Of a DNA stretch of 64,000 bases, positions 1 through 10,199 are shown one piece after another (the first letter of the stretch is position 1; every line of letters begins with the position of its first letter). The DNA is taken from NCBI GenBank assembly GCA_948567375.1, contig OX419756.1:72828552-72892551 (forward strand), read 5' to 3'. This stretch comes from Lunularia cruciata (lineage: Eukaryota > Streptophyta > Marchantiopsida > Lunulariales > Lunulariaceae). The notes under the pieces are model-generated. The model ran no database searches. It saw nothing but the letters and a program-made list of their open reading frames with translations, and was not told where the DNA came from. The position numbers and the translations under genes were made by a program.

Positions 1-433
1 CTCGCCGGCCTCTGTCCACCATAGCCAGGAACTCGAAGGCTCAACATCAAAGAAGTGAGCTCTCTGGAGCTCACTTCAAAACTATACCCCCTGGACTCGA
101 GCTAGCACTGAAACCCTAACAATCCCGCTGATGGCACACTCAACAATGCAAATGGTGCAAAGTGACGGTGGGGCCCACCGTGAAGTCAATACCCCGAACA
201 CAAAATCTAACCATCGGAAAGTAGTCTCTGATAAATTGCTAGAATAACTCTAACTACTATCACTGGAACTCCAGTGTCCAAGCATCTAGATGCAGAACTA
301 CAAATGGCGTGACAGCTGTCGTGCCAGCTGTCGTGCGTATTTACATCGCTACACAACATACATCACTGTCAACATCATACATTATAGAAGCACAACTCAC
401 ACATAAGTCATACATAGACTCTAAAGTGCCACA
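1..433 (-). repeat. 3' LTR of the methyltransferase gypsy element (partial)
   Basis: Bases 1-314 match 8932-9229 closely. I place the inner edge at 433. There, read on the minus strand, a purine run (AGGGGGGCG, a polypurine-tract candidate at about 434-443) is followed by TGTGGCAC, a TG start expected of an LTR. The other end lies outside the window. The inner edge is inference, because the matching right LTR stops at 9229 and so lacks this last 119 bases. Confidence 0.7.
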
Positions 434-602
434 ATCGCCCCCCTAGCTGGCGGTTAGGTCCCTCTAACTCCAGATAGCCATCTACTCTAAGTATATGGTA
501 TACCCTCTAATGGGCAAAGATCAGGAGGCTGGGTGCTATGGAGCTCCATCGTTAGTTGCATGTCTGCAATCTATACCATATAAAGAATGAACTAGCTATA
601 GG

Positions 603-935
603 TCAAGTACATCTAGGACATAACCACTATCCCTGAGGAACCACCGTGAGGGGAGGAGTCATACATGCCATATGCCATCCTCTTGAACAGCTATCACACA
701 CTGACATAGTAGCAGCTCCACCAGAAGAGCCACATAACATACACCTCAAGCCTGCACGTACAAGTGCCAAGCTTGGGTCCATAGTACCATCAATGTTTGG
801 AAGGTGGCATGGTGCACAATTGCGCACATGATCCTTCCAAACAACACCATCACGTCCTTCTAACACAAGGACTCCAGATGGCAAAACCTCGCGCACTCTC
901 AAGATAGTGCGGCCTGTGGAAACATCAAGTGTCAT
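603..935 (-). pseudogene. Integrase C-terminal tail fused to a PHD finger, one nonsense codon
   Basis: The translated minus strand gives a small beta-rich segment (GRTILRVREVLPSGVLVLEG), then a Cys4-His-Cys3 zinc finger: C-x2-C, C-D-S-C, G-W-H-M-A-C, then T-P-P-L and V-P-x-G, the classic PHD spacing. A TAG at 627-629 interrupts the domain just before its last zinc pair. Directly after it the same frame reads W-L-C-P-R-C and then stops at 603-605, so the finger was intact before that mutation. PHD fingers bind the histone H3 tail. By analogy with chromodomains on chromoviral integrases it may have steered integration, which is inference. It sits between the integrase and the 3' LTR. Confidence 0.82.
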
Positions 936-947
936 CGGTGTTGTCTG

Positions 948-1700
948 CTATAGATATACATAGTCACTTGAATGAAATCGACAGATCGAGGGTCTATAAC
1001 CTCCTCCTCGAATGGTAGCATAGCGTAAAGTATCTCTATGCTGAGCAATCACCAAGTGCTCAAAGGCCATCGGCATCACTCTCTGAAAGATCTCTACCCG
1101 CTGAGAACATGCGCTCATCCATACATCAGGGTCATCCAAGTCCAAAACTACAGTAGCATCTCGACGAATGGCTACAGGTAAATTTGGATCTCGTCCATAG
1201 AGTAGAAAGTATGGAGAGAAGGATGCTAAGAAGGCTTGCCGGCTGAACCGATAGCCCATGGCCAACCAAGGTAATTGGAGATCCCAATTGGTAATGGGTG
1301 TAATTGTGGTGTAGGAGCATTGAATGATGCTCTAACTCGGTCACAAACCACACATCTGGCAACAAACTGCTTTACCTCGGTCTGCATACCGCGCCACCAA
1401 TAATGACTCTGGATTAAGCTATATGTACGCTTTACTCCAAAATGTCCTAGCTCCTCATGAGCATGATGGACCAACTGTAGTCTTTGTGATGGAAGTGGTA
1501 CTACTCACACTCTACCATCCTCCCATACACGCAAAAGGTGTCTACCCTCCAATCTGAACCGTCTGGCTTGCTGAAGAACACGGTCTCTCTCCTTGGCCCC
1601 AACTGTGCCACCCACAACACCAATGCAAAGATAGTCCATCACTAAGACATCATCATGAATGTCTTGCTGAACTATACTAATATCTTCACTCTCTGGATCT
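948..1700 (-). pseudogene. Gypsy integrase with the catalytic core deleted
   Basis: The zinc-binding part is clear at about 1474-1330 (HHAHEELGHFG followed by W-W-R-G-M and C-V-V-C, the HHCC finger). About 60 bases later the frame picks up the segment that normally follows the core (LPWLAMGYRFSRQ, then SPYFLLYGRDPNLP) and runs to 948. No D,D-35-E core of roughly 120-150 residues lies between them. Near 1275-1310 three frames overlap across the junction, so this is a deletion plus frameshift. Integrase inserts the cDNA copy; this one cannot. Confidence 0.85.
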
Positions 1701-3110
1701 ATGACCTCAATAACTCCTCATGTATGCGTTGAGAGAGATACCACCAAAGCCTCTGCAAATATACACAGAAAGGCCGATGCATGCCAACCTGGCACCATCT
1801 CCTCATCTGTCTCACCATGCCAACGTGCTCCGGTCTGATCCTGCTGGCTGGGACATGGGTTTCTACTCAACCCATCTGCATCACGGTTCACCACTCCAGG
1901 TCTATGAACAATTGTGAAATCATACTCCGATAAAATCAAAGCCCATTGTGCAAGCTTCCCTGAAAGCTTGTCGGACTCCATCAACCACTTCAGCAGCTGA
2001 TGATCAATGATGAGAGTGAAGGGGTTACCAAATAGGAACATTGGAAATGTGCTATTGCCCAAACTGCTGCCAAGCACTCTCCTTCATATGAACTATACTT
2101 CATCTCCGCTGAATTGTTGGAGCGACTAGCATAGGCCACCACAAACTCCTTCTCCTCATCATCATGCTAGGTGAGCACCGCTCCAAGCCCCAACATACTC
2201 CAATCAATGTGAACCTGAAATGGTCGTCCCTTGATCGGTCTCCTCAAAATAGGAGCAGATGTCAACCTCTCCTTGAGCTCTACAAAAGCTCTCTCTTGCT
2301 CATCTCCCCAACACCACTCTTGTGTAAGCTTGGTCAGCTTTGTCAAGGCCTTGGCAATGGCACTAAATCCCCTAACATAGCGGCAATAGAAGTTCGCCAA
2401 CCCAAGGAATGCTCGCACTCTGCTCACATCTATAGGCCAAGGAATACGTGCATAGCCTCCACCTTGGTCTGCTGAACACCAAGTCCTCCAGGGTAGATAG
2501 TGTGACCCAAATACTCAACCTGCTCGTGGAAGAACCTACACTTCCTAGGATGTAGTTTGAGTCCATGAGATCTCAACCTCTCAAACACCTCCAACAACTG
2601 TCTCTCATGCTCCTCCACAGTAGTGCTATAAACCAAAATGTCATCAATATAGCACCGAGCAAAATCCAATCCAACTAGGATCCTATCCATGACCCTCTGG
2701 AACTCAGCAGGAGCGTTCTTTAACCCAAATGGTAAGAACCTCCACTGATATAACACATCCTTGCCGTGAGGATCAATAGCCTAAAATGTTGTCTTGGACT
2801 TATCCTCCTTCCTGATCGGTAACTGATGATATCCCGCTCGAAGATCCAAAGTACTGAAGACCTTTGCATGCCCAATCGCATCAAAATCTCTTCCAGTGTA
2901 GGCATGGCATACCGATCAGCCCTGGTCTGTCGGTTGATAGGACGGTAATCTCCACACATCCGCCTATCTGTATAGTTGCCATGCGTATCCTTCTTGGCTG
3001 GCATCACTGTCGCTGATGCATACTCTCCATGTGAAATCTCCACCAAACCAGCCTCAAAAAGGTCACTACTCTAGCTCTGAATCAATGTCCTCTCTATCTC
3101 ACTATATCGA
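1700..3110 (-). pseudogene. Gypsy reverse transcriptase and RNase H, frameshifted
   Basis: The fingers motif GDYRPIN lies near 2930. The palm motif Y-I-D-D (active-site Asp pair) lies near 2640, preceded by LPFGLKNAPAEFQRVMD and followed by the thumb-type segment with H-P-x-K-C and YLGH. RNase H follows at about 2427-1718: the connection domain with F-L-G-L-A-N-F-Y, an Asp near the V-H-I-D segment, and the final Y-D-F-T-I-V-H-R-P-G with D-A-D-G-L-S-R. The frame changes at about 2880, 2756 and 2430, with further stops. The catalytic motifs are retained but the polyprotein is broken. These domains copy genomic RNA to DNA and remove the RNA strand. Confidence 0.92.
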
Positions 3111-3589
3111 TAAGGACATCGGAAAACTGGTGTGTCGCTAATCAGATCAATCCGTATACCAAGTCCCTTCAGAGCACCCAAATCCTTCATACTGAAGGCA
3201 AAACAACTCGTGTGACTCCTCAAGAACCTCCAAACCCTCCGTCTTTCCTCTCCAATAAGCTTGGGTCCAAGATCTAGCTCCCAAGTATCCTCTGTAACTT
3301 TAGTAGGAGTGGAAGACGTACTGACTGACTGCTACACTGTGCCCTTGGGAGCAATAGTGTCATGCTCCCGATCACTAGAGGTCCCAACCTCTGTGCAAAA
3401 AACTCACTCCACTCTGGCTGCAAGCTCCACACGTCCTCTGGCTGCATCCCATGTGGACCAAGGGTGTAATCCAAGTAGCCCACGCTCACATGGATGGACT
3501 CCAAGTAGACCACTCTCCCTAGTAGCTATTGGATGTGTCCCAAGAATACCATGTCCACTCGGTCCATTGCCTCCAGGATGTGCCTGAAT

Positions 3590-4692
3590 CGTCTTGATAG
3601 GCACAGGGCTCACAAGTGTCCGAGTGGTGATGCCTATCAAGCGCATCCTACGCTGCTCTGCAAAGCCAAGGCTCACAATCCAGGTCAAACAGTTCAGGTC
3701 CATAGCTTGACCTAACACCTGGATGCCTTTGACACTGCTGGAACAACAGTAATACCGGTGCAAAAACCCATTGCCCGCTCTCTCTCATCAGCGTTGGGCT
3801 CCACCAATTGCTGTAACTGTGAGTCCCAAACAAGTCCAAGTCCTCCCTCTCAAAAAGCATGAGACCCTGGGAAACTCATGAGTGTGGGAAATGCAGCTCT
3901 AGGCTGTCCAACTAGGTTCACCACTGCCATAGGTGACCTATCAGCCACTACCACTGTCTGAGACTGACGCCCAACATCCAAGATATCATCAACAAGAATG
4001 TGGTCCAGTTGCTGAATCCCATCATAAGCACGCTGTAGAATCTCTCTGGGTAAGAGGTTTGTCCACCAAAGATGAAGACAATGAGCCCGTGATCCCACTC
4101 TGGCTGCATCTAACAATACAACAGGTCCCATCTAAGAATGGACCAGATGTGTACTCGCCACCACTCTAGTGCGAGAATCACCCATCAAAGGAACGTTCTC
4201 CAAAAGGTAAGCTGGAGAAACAGACTGATGAACCTGGAGATGTTGTAATATCCGTAACATCTCCCAAAACACACCAAAACAAGGATCCTGAAGACCCAAT
4301 CCTCTACCGGCACGTGTATGTCCCTGACATGGCCATCCACAAATCACCAAGTGAATAGGCCCATGTCTCTCTAGGTCATGCGCCTCCAGTAAGGAAATGT
4401 CTCATGGTAGGGCCTTCTAGTAACCTCTGACCGCTGACATCGGTAATAACTCCGGATACCGATAGGCCAAGTGTGCCACATGATGTAGAGAGACTTGCCT
4501 AGCAGTCTCATCTCTCTCTACATACAAGTATCTCTGTACTTGGATACCCGCATGTAACACCACAGCTAGTTCGGTGCTGATCCCACCAAACAACTCCAAT
4601 AGGCATATCCCCTCTACTGTATACTGCCAAGCAATGAGTGTTGTATTGAGAGGTGTCAAAGCAATCGCCTCTAAATGCTCATCCTCACACAT
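3590..4692 (-). pseudogene. DNMT3-like DNA cytosine-5 methyltransferase carried by the retrotransposon
   Basis: Reading one minus-strand frame through a few stops shows the ordered motifs of C5-methyltransferases: I, SAM-binding LELFGGI (about 4600); IV, the catalytic Cys in C-G-W-P-C-Q-G (about 4330); VI, L-L-E-N-V (about 4200); VIII, LLDAARVGSRAH followed by L-W-W-T-N-L, which resembles the DNMT3 pattern of D-A-x-x-V-S-A-x-H-R-A-R-Y-F-W-x-N; and X, VLGQAMDLNCLTWIV (about 3700). A TAG at 4417-4419 (after V-R-G-Y), a stop at 4132 and one at 3850 break it. The enzyme would transfer methyl from SAM to cytosine in DNA. It lies after the protease and before the RT, inside what should be the polyprotein. 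The family assignment to DNMT3 rather than DRM is by motif likeness only. Confidence 0.88.
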
Positions 4693-5197
4693 CTCCTAAT
4701 GGTACGAAAGCTCCACTCCAAGCCTGCTGCACCAACTGATCTGCATGTTGCTGCAATGCCTCCTCTGAACTCCACAATAGAACATCCAAGGTGGATGGAA
4801 CAATCCCACTCGTACTCCAAAGCCGAGTGATCTCCTCTGGTATTGGAGTATCCTCTGCATGGGCGTTCCCCTCCAACAAGTCACCAGGCCAAGTAACTGC
4901 ACCACTAAAAGCTAAAACTGATGCTACTATGGTCCCGGACTATAGTGAGCCAAGACTGCCACTATCGAAGCGTACTGGTAGGCGACATACCCGTCCCTCA
5001 CCAGACTGCCAACCAGGTCTATAAGAGGCTGTCTCCTCCCAATAGTCAATGCTGAAACCCATGGGGTATAACACTGCTCCCCCAACTAGCACATCATATG
5101 ACTCAGCTATCGTCGCAATAGCCTAAGCTCTCACCACCGAGCTATCAGTCAGATGACCAGGCTGAACCTGGACAACAAGCTCTCCACGTGTGATGTA
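4693..5197 (-). other. Spacer between protease and methyltransferase in the gypsy element
   Basis: Broken minus-strand frames join the protease to the methyltransferase. One piece (4879-4685) reads acidic and Trp-containing (PEEITRLWSTSG, then LDVLLWSSEEALQQHAD). It flows in register toward the methyltransferase start, so it may be the N-terminal part of that module. No known domain was recognised. Confidence 0.45.
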
Positions 5198-5668
5198 CTA
5201 TGTCAAACCACCACCAAGAGATGTCTGGATCTGAAATGGATACCTCTCCACATTGGTCTTCCGTAACTCCAGACCGACAACTGCAGCCTTCCCCAACATA
5301 AGGGGCTGTGTACCAGAGTCTAACAAGACTCTCTGTGGTGTATAGACCTTCCTTGAAGGTCCCACCAAATGAAAAATCCCCCTCTGGTTATCCAATAGGA
5401 CAACACCAGGTGTAAACAGCGCTCTCTCAAAGGCCGGTCTAGCTGGCAACTCCTCCAGTCTAGCCACTGCTGCCTACCATAAACCACTGGTCGCTGAACG
5501 GATCCCATGCTCCTCAACCAAGTCATCTCCACTACCAACCACCTTTGCTCTAGTAGTAGGAACTGCACCATCCCTACTCTCACACAACGTGGCAGCCAAC
5601 CAGAATACTAGGGCTGGGTCAACTCCCAATGTAAACATATCACTAGTCAAAAACAAAGGACGCCGCAT
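5198..5668 (-). pseudogene. Gypsy aspartic protease (retropepsin-like) remnant
   Basis: The segment VLLDSGTQPLMLGKAAVVGLEL carries the D-S-G active-site triad expected of a retropepsin that cuts the polyprotein, followed by a hydrophobic strand and T-S-L-G-G. Upstream, 5668-5474 in another frame looks like the gag-protease linker. It sits between gag and the methyltransferase. A frameshift separates it from gag. The assignment rests on the triad, its length and its position. Confidence 0.7.
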
Positions 5669-5849
5669 AATCAGCTGAGCCGCCTCCCAACATCATGCTA
5701 GACTCAGTCTCTATAGTAGTAGGTGGCTGACTAGCAGGTAGTCCATCATGTACTCCATCACCACCTACCACACCTACACTGGGACGTCTAGGAACCATGG
5801 ATGTCATCTGCAATGCCTCAGATAGCGTGAAAGACTAGGGAAGTCTGAC

Positions 5850-7642
5850 CTATCTCCCAACCTCTCTTCTTTGTGGGTCCAACTCCATTGATGCTCCTCT
5901 AGGCTCTGGAGCACGTACTGCACTCCTAGTCACTCCTGCAGATGCATCCACCTGTGCTGCTCCGCACATGAAGTCCAAAGCATCTCTATCACCAACATAT
6001 GAGGTGGAAGCCTCAGCACCCGAATCTGATCTCCTCTGAGCAATAGCCATACTAGCCAATCTCTGCTCCAATTGCTCAATCCAAGTAGCCATAGCTGTGT
6101 TAGAAGTAAGGGCAGGTACTGCACCCCTACTAGGTGTAGATCCTCTACCACCACCTCTACCACCTCGTCCTCCATGAACTGGAGCTCCTCTACTACCTGC
6201 CATAGCAGCCCTACCACTCCGTAACTCCGGGTGTAGGTCAAAACACCGGTCACTAGTGTGACCAAATCTGTGGCAATGCTCACACTGCCTTTGTGCTGGC
6301 TGTGATGCACCACAGGTATCAGGTCCGCTGCCCTGAGTACACTTTCTCCTATGGTGAGGTCCACCACAAGTCCAACAAGCAACACCACCACTCACTGGCT
6401 GCTACTGACCCAAAAATGTGAGTAAGGGTCTAACTCCACTAGGCCCCCACTCGCTCCATGGGATCTGGGCTGTCCACCCTGTCCTTGAAAACCAACTGGG
6501 CGTGGTGCACTCTACTACACTCTAGAAGAAGTCACAGTCGTGGATGAGGTCTCCCTACCAAATCCAGATGTCACCACTCTCTCCTCCACCATGTTGAGCT
6601 CAATAGGCTCAGCCAAACCAAAGACCACTGCCAAAGTGGGCAAAGTAGCATGCAACAACGTAGCATCACAAACTCTATGTTGCAACTCCTTGTCCAGTAT
6701 CCCATACCAAAACTGGACTGCCTAGGCCTCAATAACTCCCTGAGTGAAACTGATCAGCCGCCTCATGTGAGTGTATGCCTCACGTAGGCTCTCTCTAGCC
6801 TTCTGCTGGAACTCATGCAAGCTCCTTAGCTTGTCAGTCCGCACTCCTTGGTAGTTTTACCTCAAACATAGGAAGAACTTCACCATGGGGTTAAACCCCG
6901 GTACCACATCACCTCCTACAGTGGTACCTCCACTCGTAGTAGCACTATCTCCAGCTAGTGCACCTCCACTAGCTCCACCAACACTACTCGAGCTAGAACT
7001 TGTAGGTACAACCGATCTACTCCTGGCCACCAAGCTTGAAGTGATGGAGACATAGTGTGGAGACCAATATTGTCTCCATAACTCAATCTCCTCCAAATGA
7101 GCTCTCCTGAACTCATGGTAGTCATCCATTGGCGGACCCTCCAAGTGCTGAAACAACCCCTTCCATGCCATGAAGGGTGTGAACAAAGTCGGGTTCCGCA
7201 TCTGCTGCAGATCACACCAACTGTCGAACTCTTGGATGAAGTCATCCAACTCAATGGTACCCACTGTACCAAAGTAACGCCTAGGGCCTTTGGAGGCCTC
7301 ATAAATCTTGTCCATGTCCCACAACAACGGTGTGGACACACCAAGTGCACTCTCAACTGAATCAGCTCCTGTGTCAAACTCCAACTCAGAGTCAATCTCC
7401 TCCCTCACTGGGAACTGAGATACAGGCTGATACCGAGCACCACTCCAAGTAAACCCACTACGTACTGCAGGGCTAACTCCTCTCGAATCTCCAAAGAACT
7501 CCGTCGTGACAAAGTAACCACAACAGCAAACCCGAACCACCAACTGCAACCACAAGTTGCAATCGCAAGTACCCCACCAAGTCCCAACACCACCACGTGC
7601 CAACACCACCAAGCACCACCCACTAATGTAACTTCTAACCAA
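5850..7642 (-). pseudogene. Gypsy gag with capsid and two zinc knuckles, frameshifted
   Basis: The capsid-like part is at about 7420-6860, with D-D-F-I-Q-E-F-D-x-W, then F-x-x-W-x-x-L-F-Q-H-L-E-G and a low-complexity Ser/Gly tail. After a stop near 6857 it continues in another frame with L-H-E-F-Q-Q-K-A-R-E-S-L-R-E-A-Y, a typical gag helix. The C-terminal part (6395-5850) holds two CCHC knuckles, C-W-T-C-G-G-P-H and C-E-H-C-H-R-F-G-H-T-S-D-R-C, then a Gly/Arg-rich run. Gag packages the RNA. No convincing ATG is seen at the 5' end, so 7642 is only the limit of the open frame. Confidence 0.82.
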
Positions 7643-7922
7643 GATAACTACACTAGGGGAAAGGGCAACCTGTAACCTACCATCATAACACGCACTCTCA
7701 CGGTCTGCTGGTCATCACTTCTTGCCTCACCGGAGAGAAACAAAGGTAGTATGACTGGTCATCACTCCAGCCTCACCACCGAGAGCACACCAGAGCACCA
7801 ACGCTCAAAAGTCAGGGCACCTCACACAAATGTGGTGCACAAATAGGAAGTAGAGAATGGAGGGGATCCAATCACAAGAAATCTAAACAAAAACCCTCCA
7901 TCTCATAACACAACACGGGACT

Positions 7923-7935
7923 GACTCTGCCACCA
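7923..7935 (-). promoter_or_regulatory. Candidate primer-binding site (initiator Met-tRNA type)
   Basis: Minus strand TGGTGGCAGAGTC agrees at 10 of 13 positions with the plant gypsy PBS complementary to the 3' end of initiator tRNA-Met (TGGTATCAGAGCC). It lies two bases inside a CA dinucleotide that can end the 5' LTR, and upstream of gag, as expected. The three mismatches and the unverified LTR edge keep this tentative. Confidence 0.45.
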
Positions 7936-7937
7936 TT

Positions 7938-9229
7938 TGGCATTTGATATAAGAGCAGTCCGTATCTAAGTCCTAAGCTACCAAGATCACCAAGAATGGG
8001 ATCAAACTGCCTCTCATAGCCAAAGCTACATGTGTATAGATAACAGTGGCACAATCACTATGACAACAAGTGAGGGTGGACCAGTTGGCTAGGGCACCAG
8101 TCTAGGAACAAGAGAGCTAGGGGTCAAACCCTGTTGCGCACAATCTAGTAGGAAAGGCAGATTTTGCCAACCAGTGACCAAGATCTACTCTAAACTAGCT
8201 AGCCTCACGCCACACTTCTAGACCTTCGTAGCCTCTCATAGCCCACAACCCTATGCCTCGAAGCCTTTAAACATCCAAATGAAGCCTTTCTTGTTGCCAC
8301 TTCGAACCTCTTCCAAAATTGGTGAAACTTCTCCAAATCTGCAAAAGTCCTCCAAACTAGCAAAAGTCCTCCAAATCTGGCCAAAATCTAACGTAAACCC
8401 TAAAGATGGCTGTCCGCCAAATCCCCCGCTAACTTTCCACTCGAGCCAAATTGACAAAACGGGTTTTTCCAAGTTAGAATTTCATGAGAAGAGCTTCCCA
8501 ACTCCACTTTCAATTTGACTTTCTGAGCCCAACTTGTAGCAAATTGGTCATGCCTTCACCTCTTGAGCTCAAAATCACAACACTGCTCAAAAATTGCTCA
8601 TTCTTTGCTTGAAATTTAGCCAGCACTTCCGCACACCGTCCGCCTAACTGCCAAATCTGCATCAACTGAACAAGCTTCTACACACTAGGGAAACACTAAA
8701 CTTGAATGAAGCTACCAATGATCCACCAAGCTTGGAGATACCACCAACATTCACAGTTCCTGCACCCAATTTCCCCCTGACCTAACTTCTCTGATGTAAT
8801 CAGATTGCTTACCACTCTCAACTCAACTCAACTCAGATCAGTACTTGATTTGTCACTCTATAAACTACCAAAAACTGGGCACTGATTACAGTCAAGCCAC
8901 ACCCACTCAAGCATAGAGAATCCAGGTGACGCTTGCCGGCTTCTGTCCACCATAGCCAGGAACTTGAAGGCTCAACATCAAAGAAGTGAGCTCTTTGGAG
9001 CTCACTTCGAAACTATACCCCCTGGACTTGAGCTAGCATTGAAACCCTAATGGTCCCGCTGACGGTACACTCGACAGTGCAAATGGTGCAAAGTGACGGT
9101 GGGCCCCACCATGAAGTCAGTACCCCGAACACAAAATCTAACCGTCAGAAAGTAGTCTCTGAGAAACTGCTAGAATAACTCTAACTACTATCATTGGAAC
9201 TCCAGTGCGGAACTACAAATGGCGTGACA
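7938..9229 (-). repeat. 5' LTR of the methyltransferase gypsy element (outer end truncated)
   Basis: The part at 8932-9229 matches the left LTR; the rest is assigned because no coding occurs and a PBS candidate adjoins 7938. Compared with the left copy, the outer ~119 bases are missing after GGCGTGACA at 9229, so the insertion edge is not intact. It contains a short inverted block (AAGTGAGCTC/GAGCTCACTT around 8986-9007, also at about 53-74). Confidence 0.6.
8070..8142 (+). other. tRNA-derived sequence inside the LTR
   Basis: Plus strand has an A-box-like AGTTGGCTAGGGCACC and, 34 bases on, a B-box-like GGGGTCAAACCCTG, matching the internal promoter spacing of a tRNA gene or tRNA-derived SINE. 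The D-stem can mostly pair, but the anticodon stem and acceptor stem do not, so it is not a working tRNA. Confidence 0.35.
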
Positions 9230-10199
9230 TAGCTCATAGGGATCTATACCACTATATCTTGGATGACATCACGAAGTCTAGTGGGTTCTCTCTACCTACT
9301 ACACATTGTACAACGTGTATACCTTGTGTGTCATATGAAGAACCACATGTGTATTTGTCTAGTAGCTCTAGAAGTGTTGGATAGGGTAAACCCAAACATA
9401 GGTGAAGTATTAAACTAAACTATTTGTACTTCAAATGAAAATTCTCAATCAAAGTGGAGGCATGGAGCCAAGTTTCAAAGCCTTTCCCATCCAAGATAGT
9501 ATCCTAACTCTTTAAATAAAGGCATATAAATGAAGAGACTAGTAAGAGTGTGAATGTGCATATGCTCATGGAGATCCATCTGAATCTTCCTAAACTTGAG
9601 TGATTCAAAGTCAATGAATGAAAGGAATAGCACTATGACAAGGCCTAATAATAGATTACAAGCCAATCAAAGAGATGATTGGAAGTCATAAATGTTTGTA
9701 ACCACTATTATGATAGATCAAAATAAAAAAGTACATTCATGGTGTAAGAACATATTGGCTAGGAAGGAGGCCACTAGAGCCTATGCTCTTATATGAGTTG
9801 TTTATGCAATAGCCTCTTGCCATATGAAACCATATCGTGCTATGGCTATGGGTTATGGCTATGGCTATGGAGTTATTTATAATATGCACCACTCATTTGA
9901 TACCTATTGGAGTATTCATGGTACTAATAGAATGTGGAAAGTGTGGTGGATGGTATTATCAAATATATATAAATTAGAAAGTAGTACATTGGTGAGTGGG
10001 TAGGTATATACTAAATAGGAGGCACTAAAGAGATAACATTGCACCATAATGGAATAGGCCACTTGTGTGTTTTCCAACTGAGTGAGTAAATGAGCATGTG
10101 CTGTAATATGGACTAAAGTGTCTTAAACAAACAAGTGAAAGAATCATTGTCACCTAGAAGAGAACCCAAAACACTCAAACCTCCTATTGGGAACTAAAA
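9230..10199. other. Unassigned AT-rich stretch
   Basis: No open frame with recognisable protein. It contains a short imperfect run of ATGGCT/TATGGC units at about 9838-9870. It borders the truncated gypsy LTR and an LTR-like relic, and is probably repeat-derived. Confidence 0.5.

Larger units (their letters stand above)
1..9229 (-). mobile_element. Ty3/gypsy LTR retrotransposon with DNA methyltransferase and PHD finger, degenerate
   Basis: Order along the minus strand: LTR, gag with zinc knuckles, aspartic protease, cytosine methyltransferase, reverse transcriptase, RNase H, integrase, PHD finger, second LTR. The two LTR copies are recognisable by a shared stretch (about 1-314 and 8932-9229) with scattered substitutions and one 16-base indel, so the insertion is not recent. 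Every coding domain is broken by stops or frameshifts, and the integrase catalytic core is missing, so this copy cannot be autonomous. The left LTR runs off the window. Gypsy assignment rests on the RT-RH-INT order and motifs. The extra methyltransferase between protease and RT, and the PHD after integrase, are the unusual parts. Confidence 0.93.

Noticed and set aside
7941-7955. Plus-strand PBS-like TTGATATAAGAGC next to the LTR edge
   Set aside because: It resembles the usual plant PBS on the plus strand, but all coding domains of the element are on the minus strand and a minus-strand candidate sits right beside it. Probably a chance match or part of the LTR end.
8070-8142. Functional tRNA gene
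   Set aside because: Anticodon and acceptor stems do not pair. Only the internal promoter-like boxes remain, so it is listed as a tRNA-derived sequence only.
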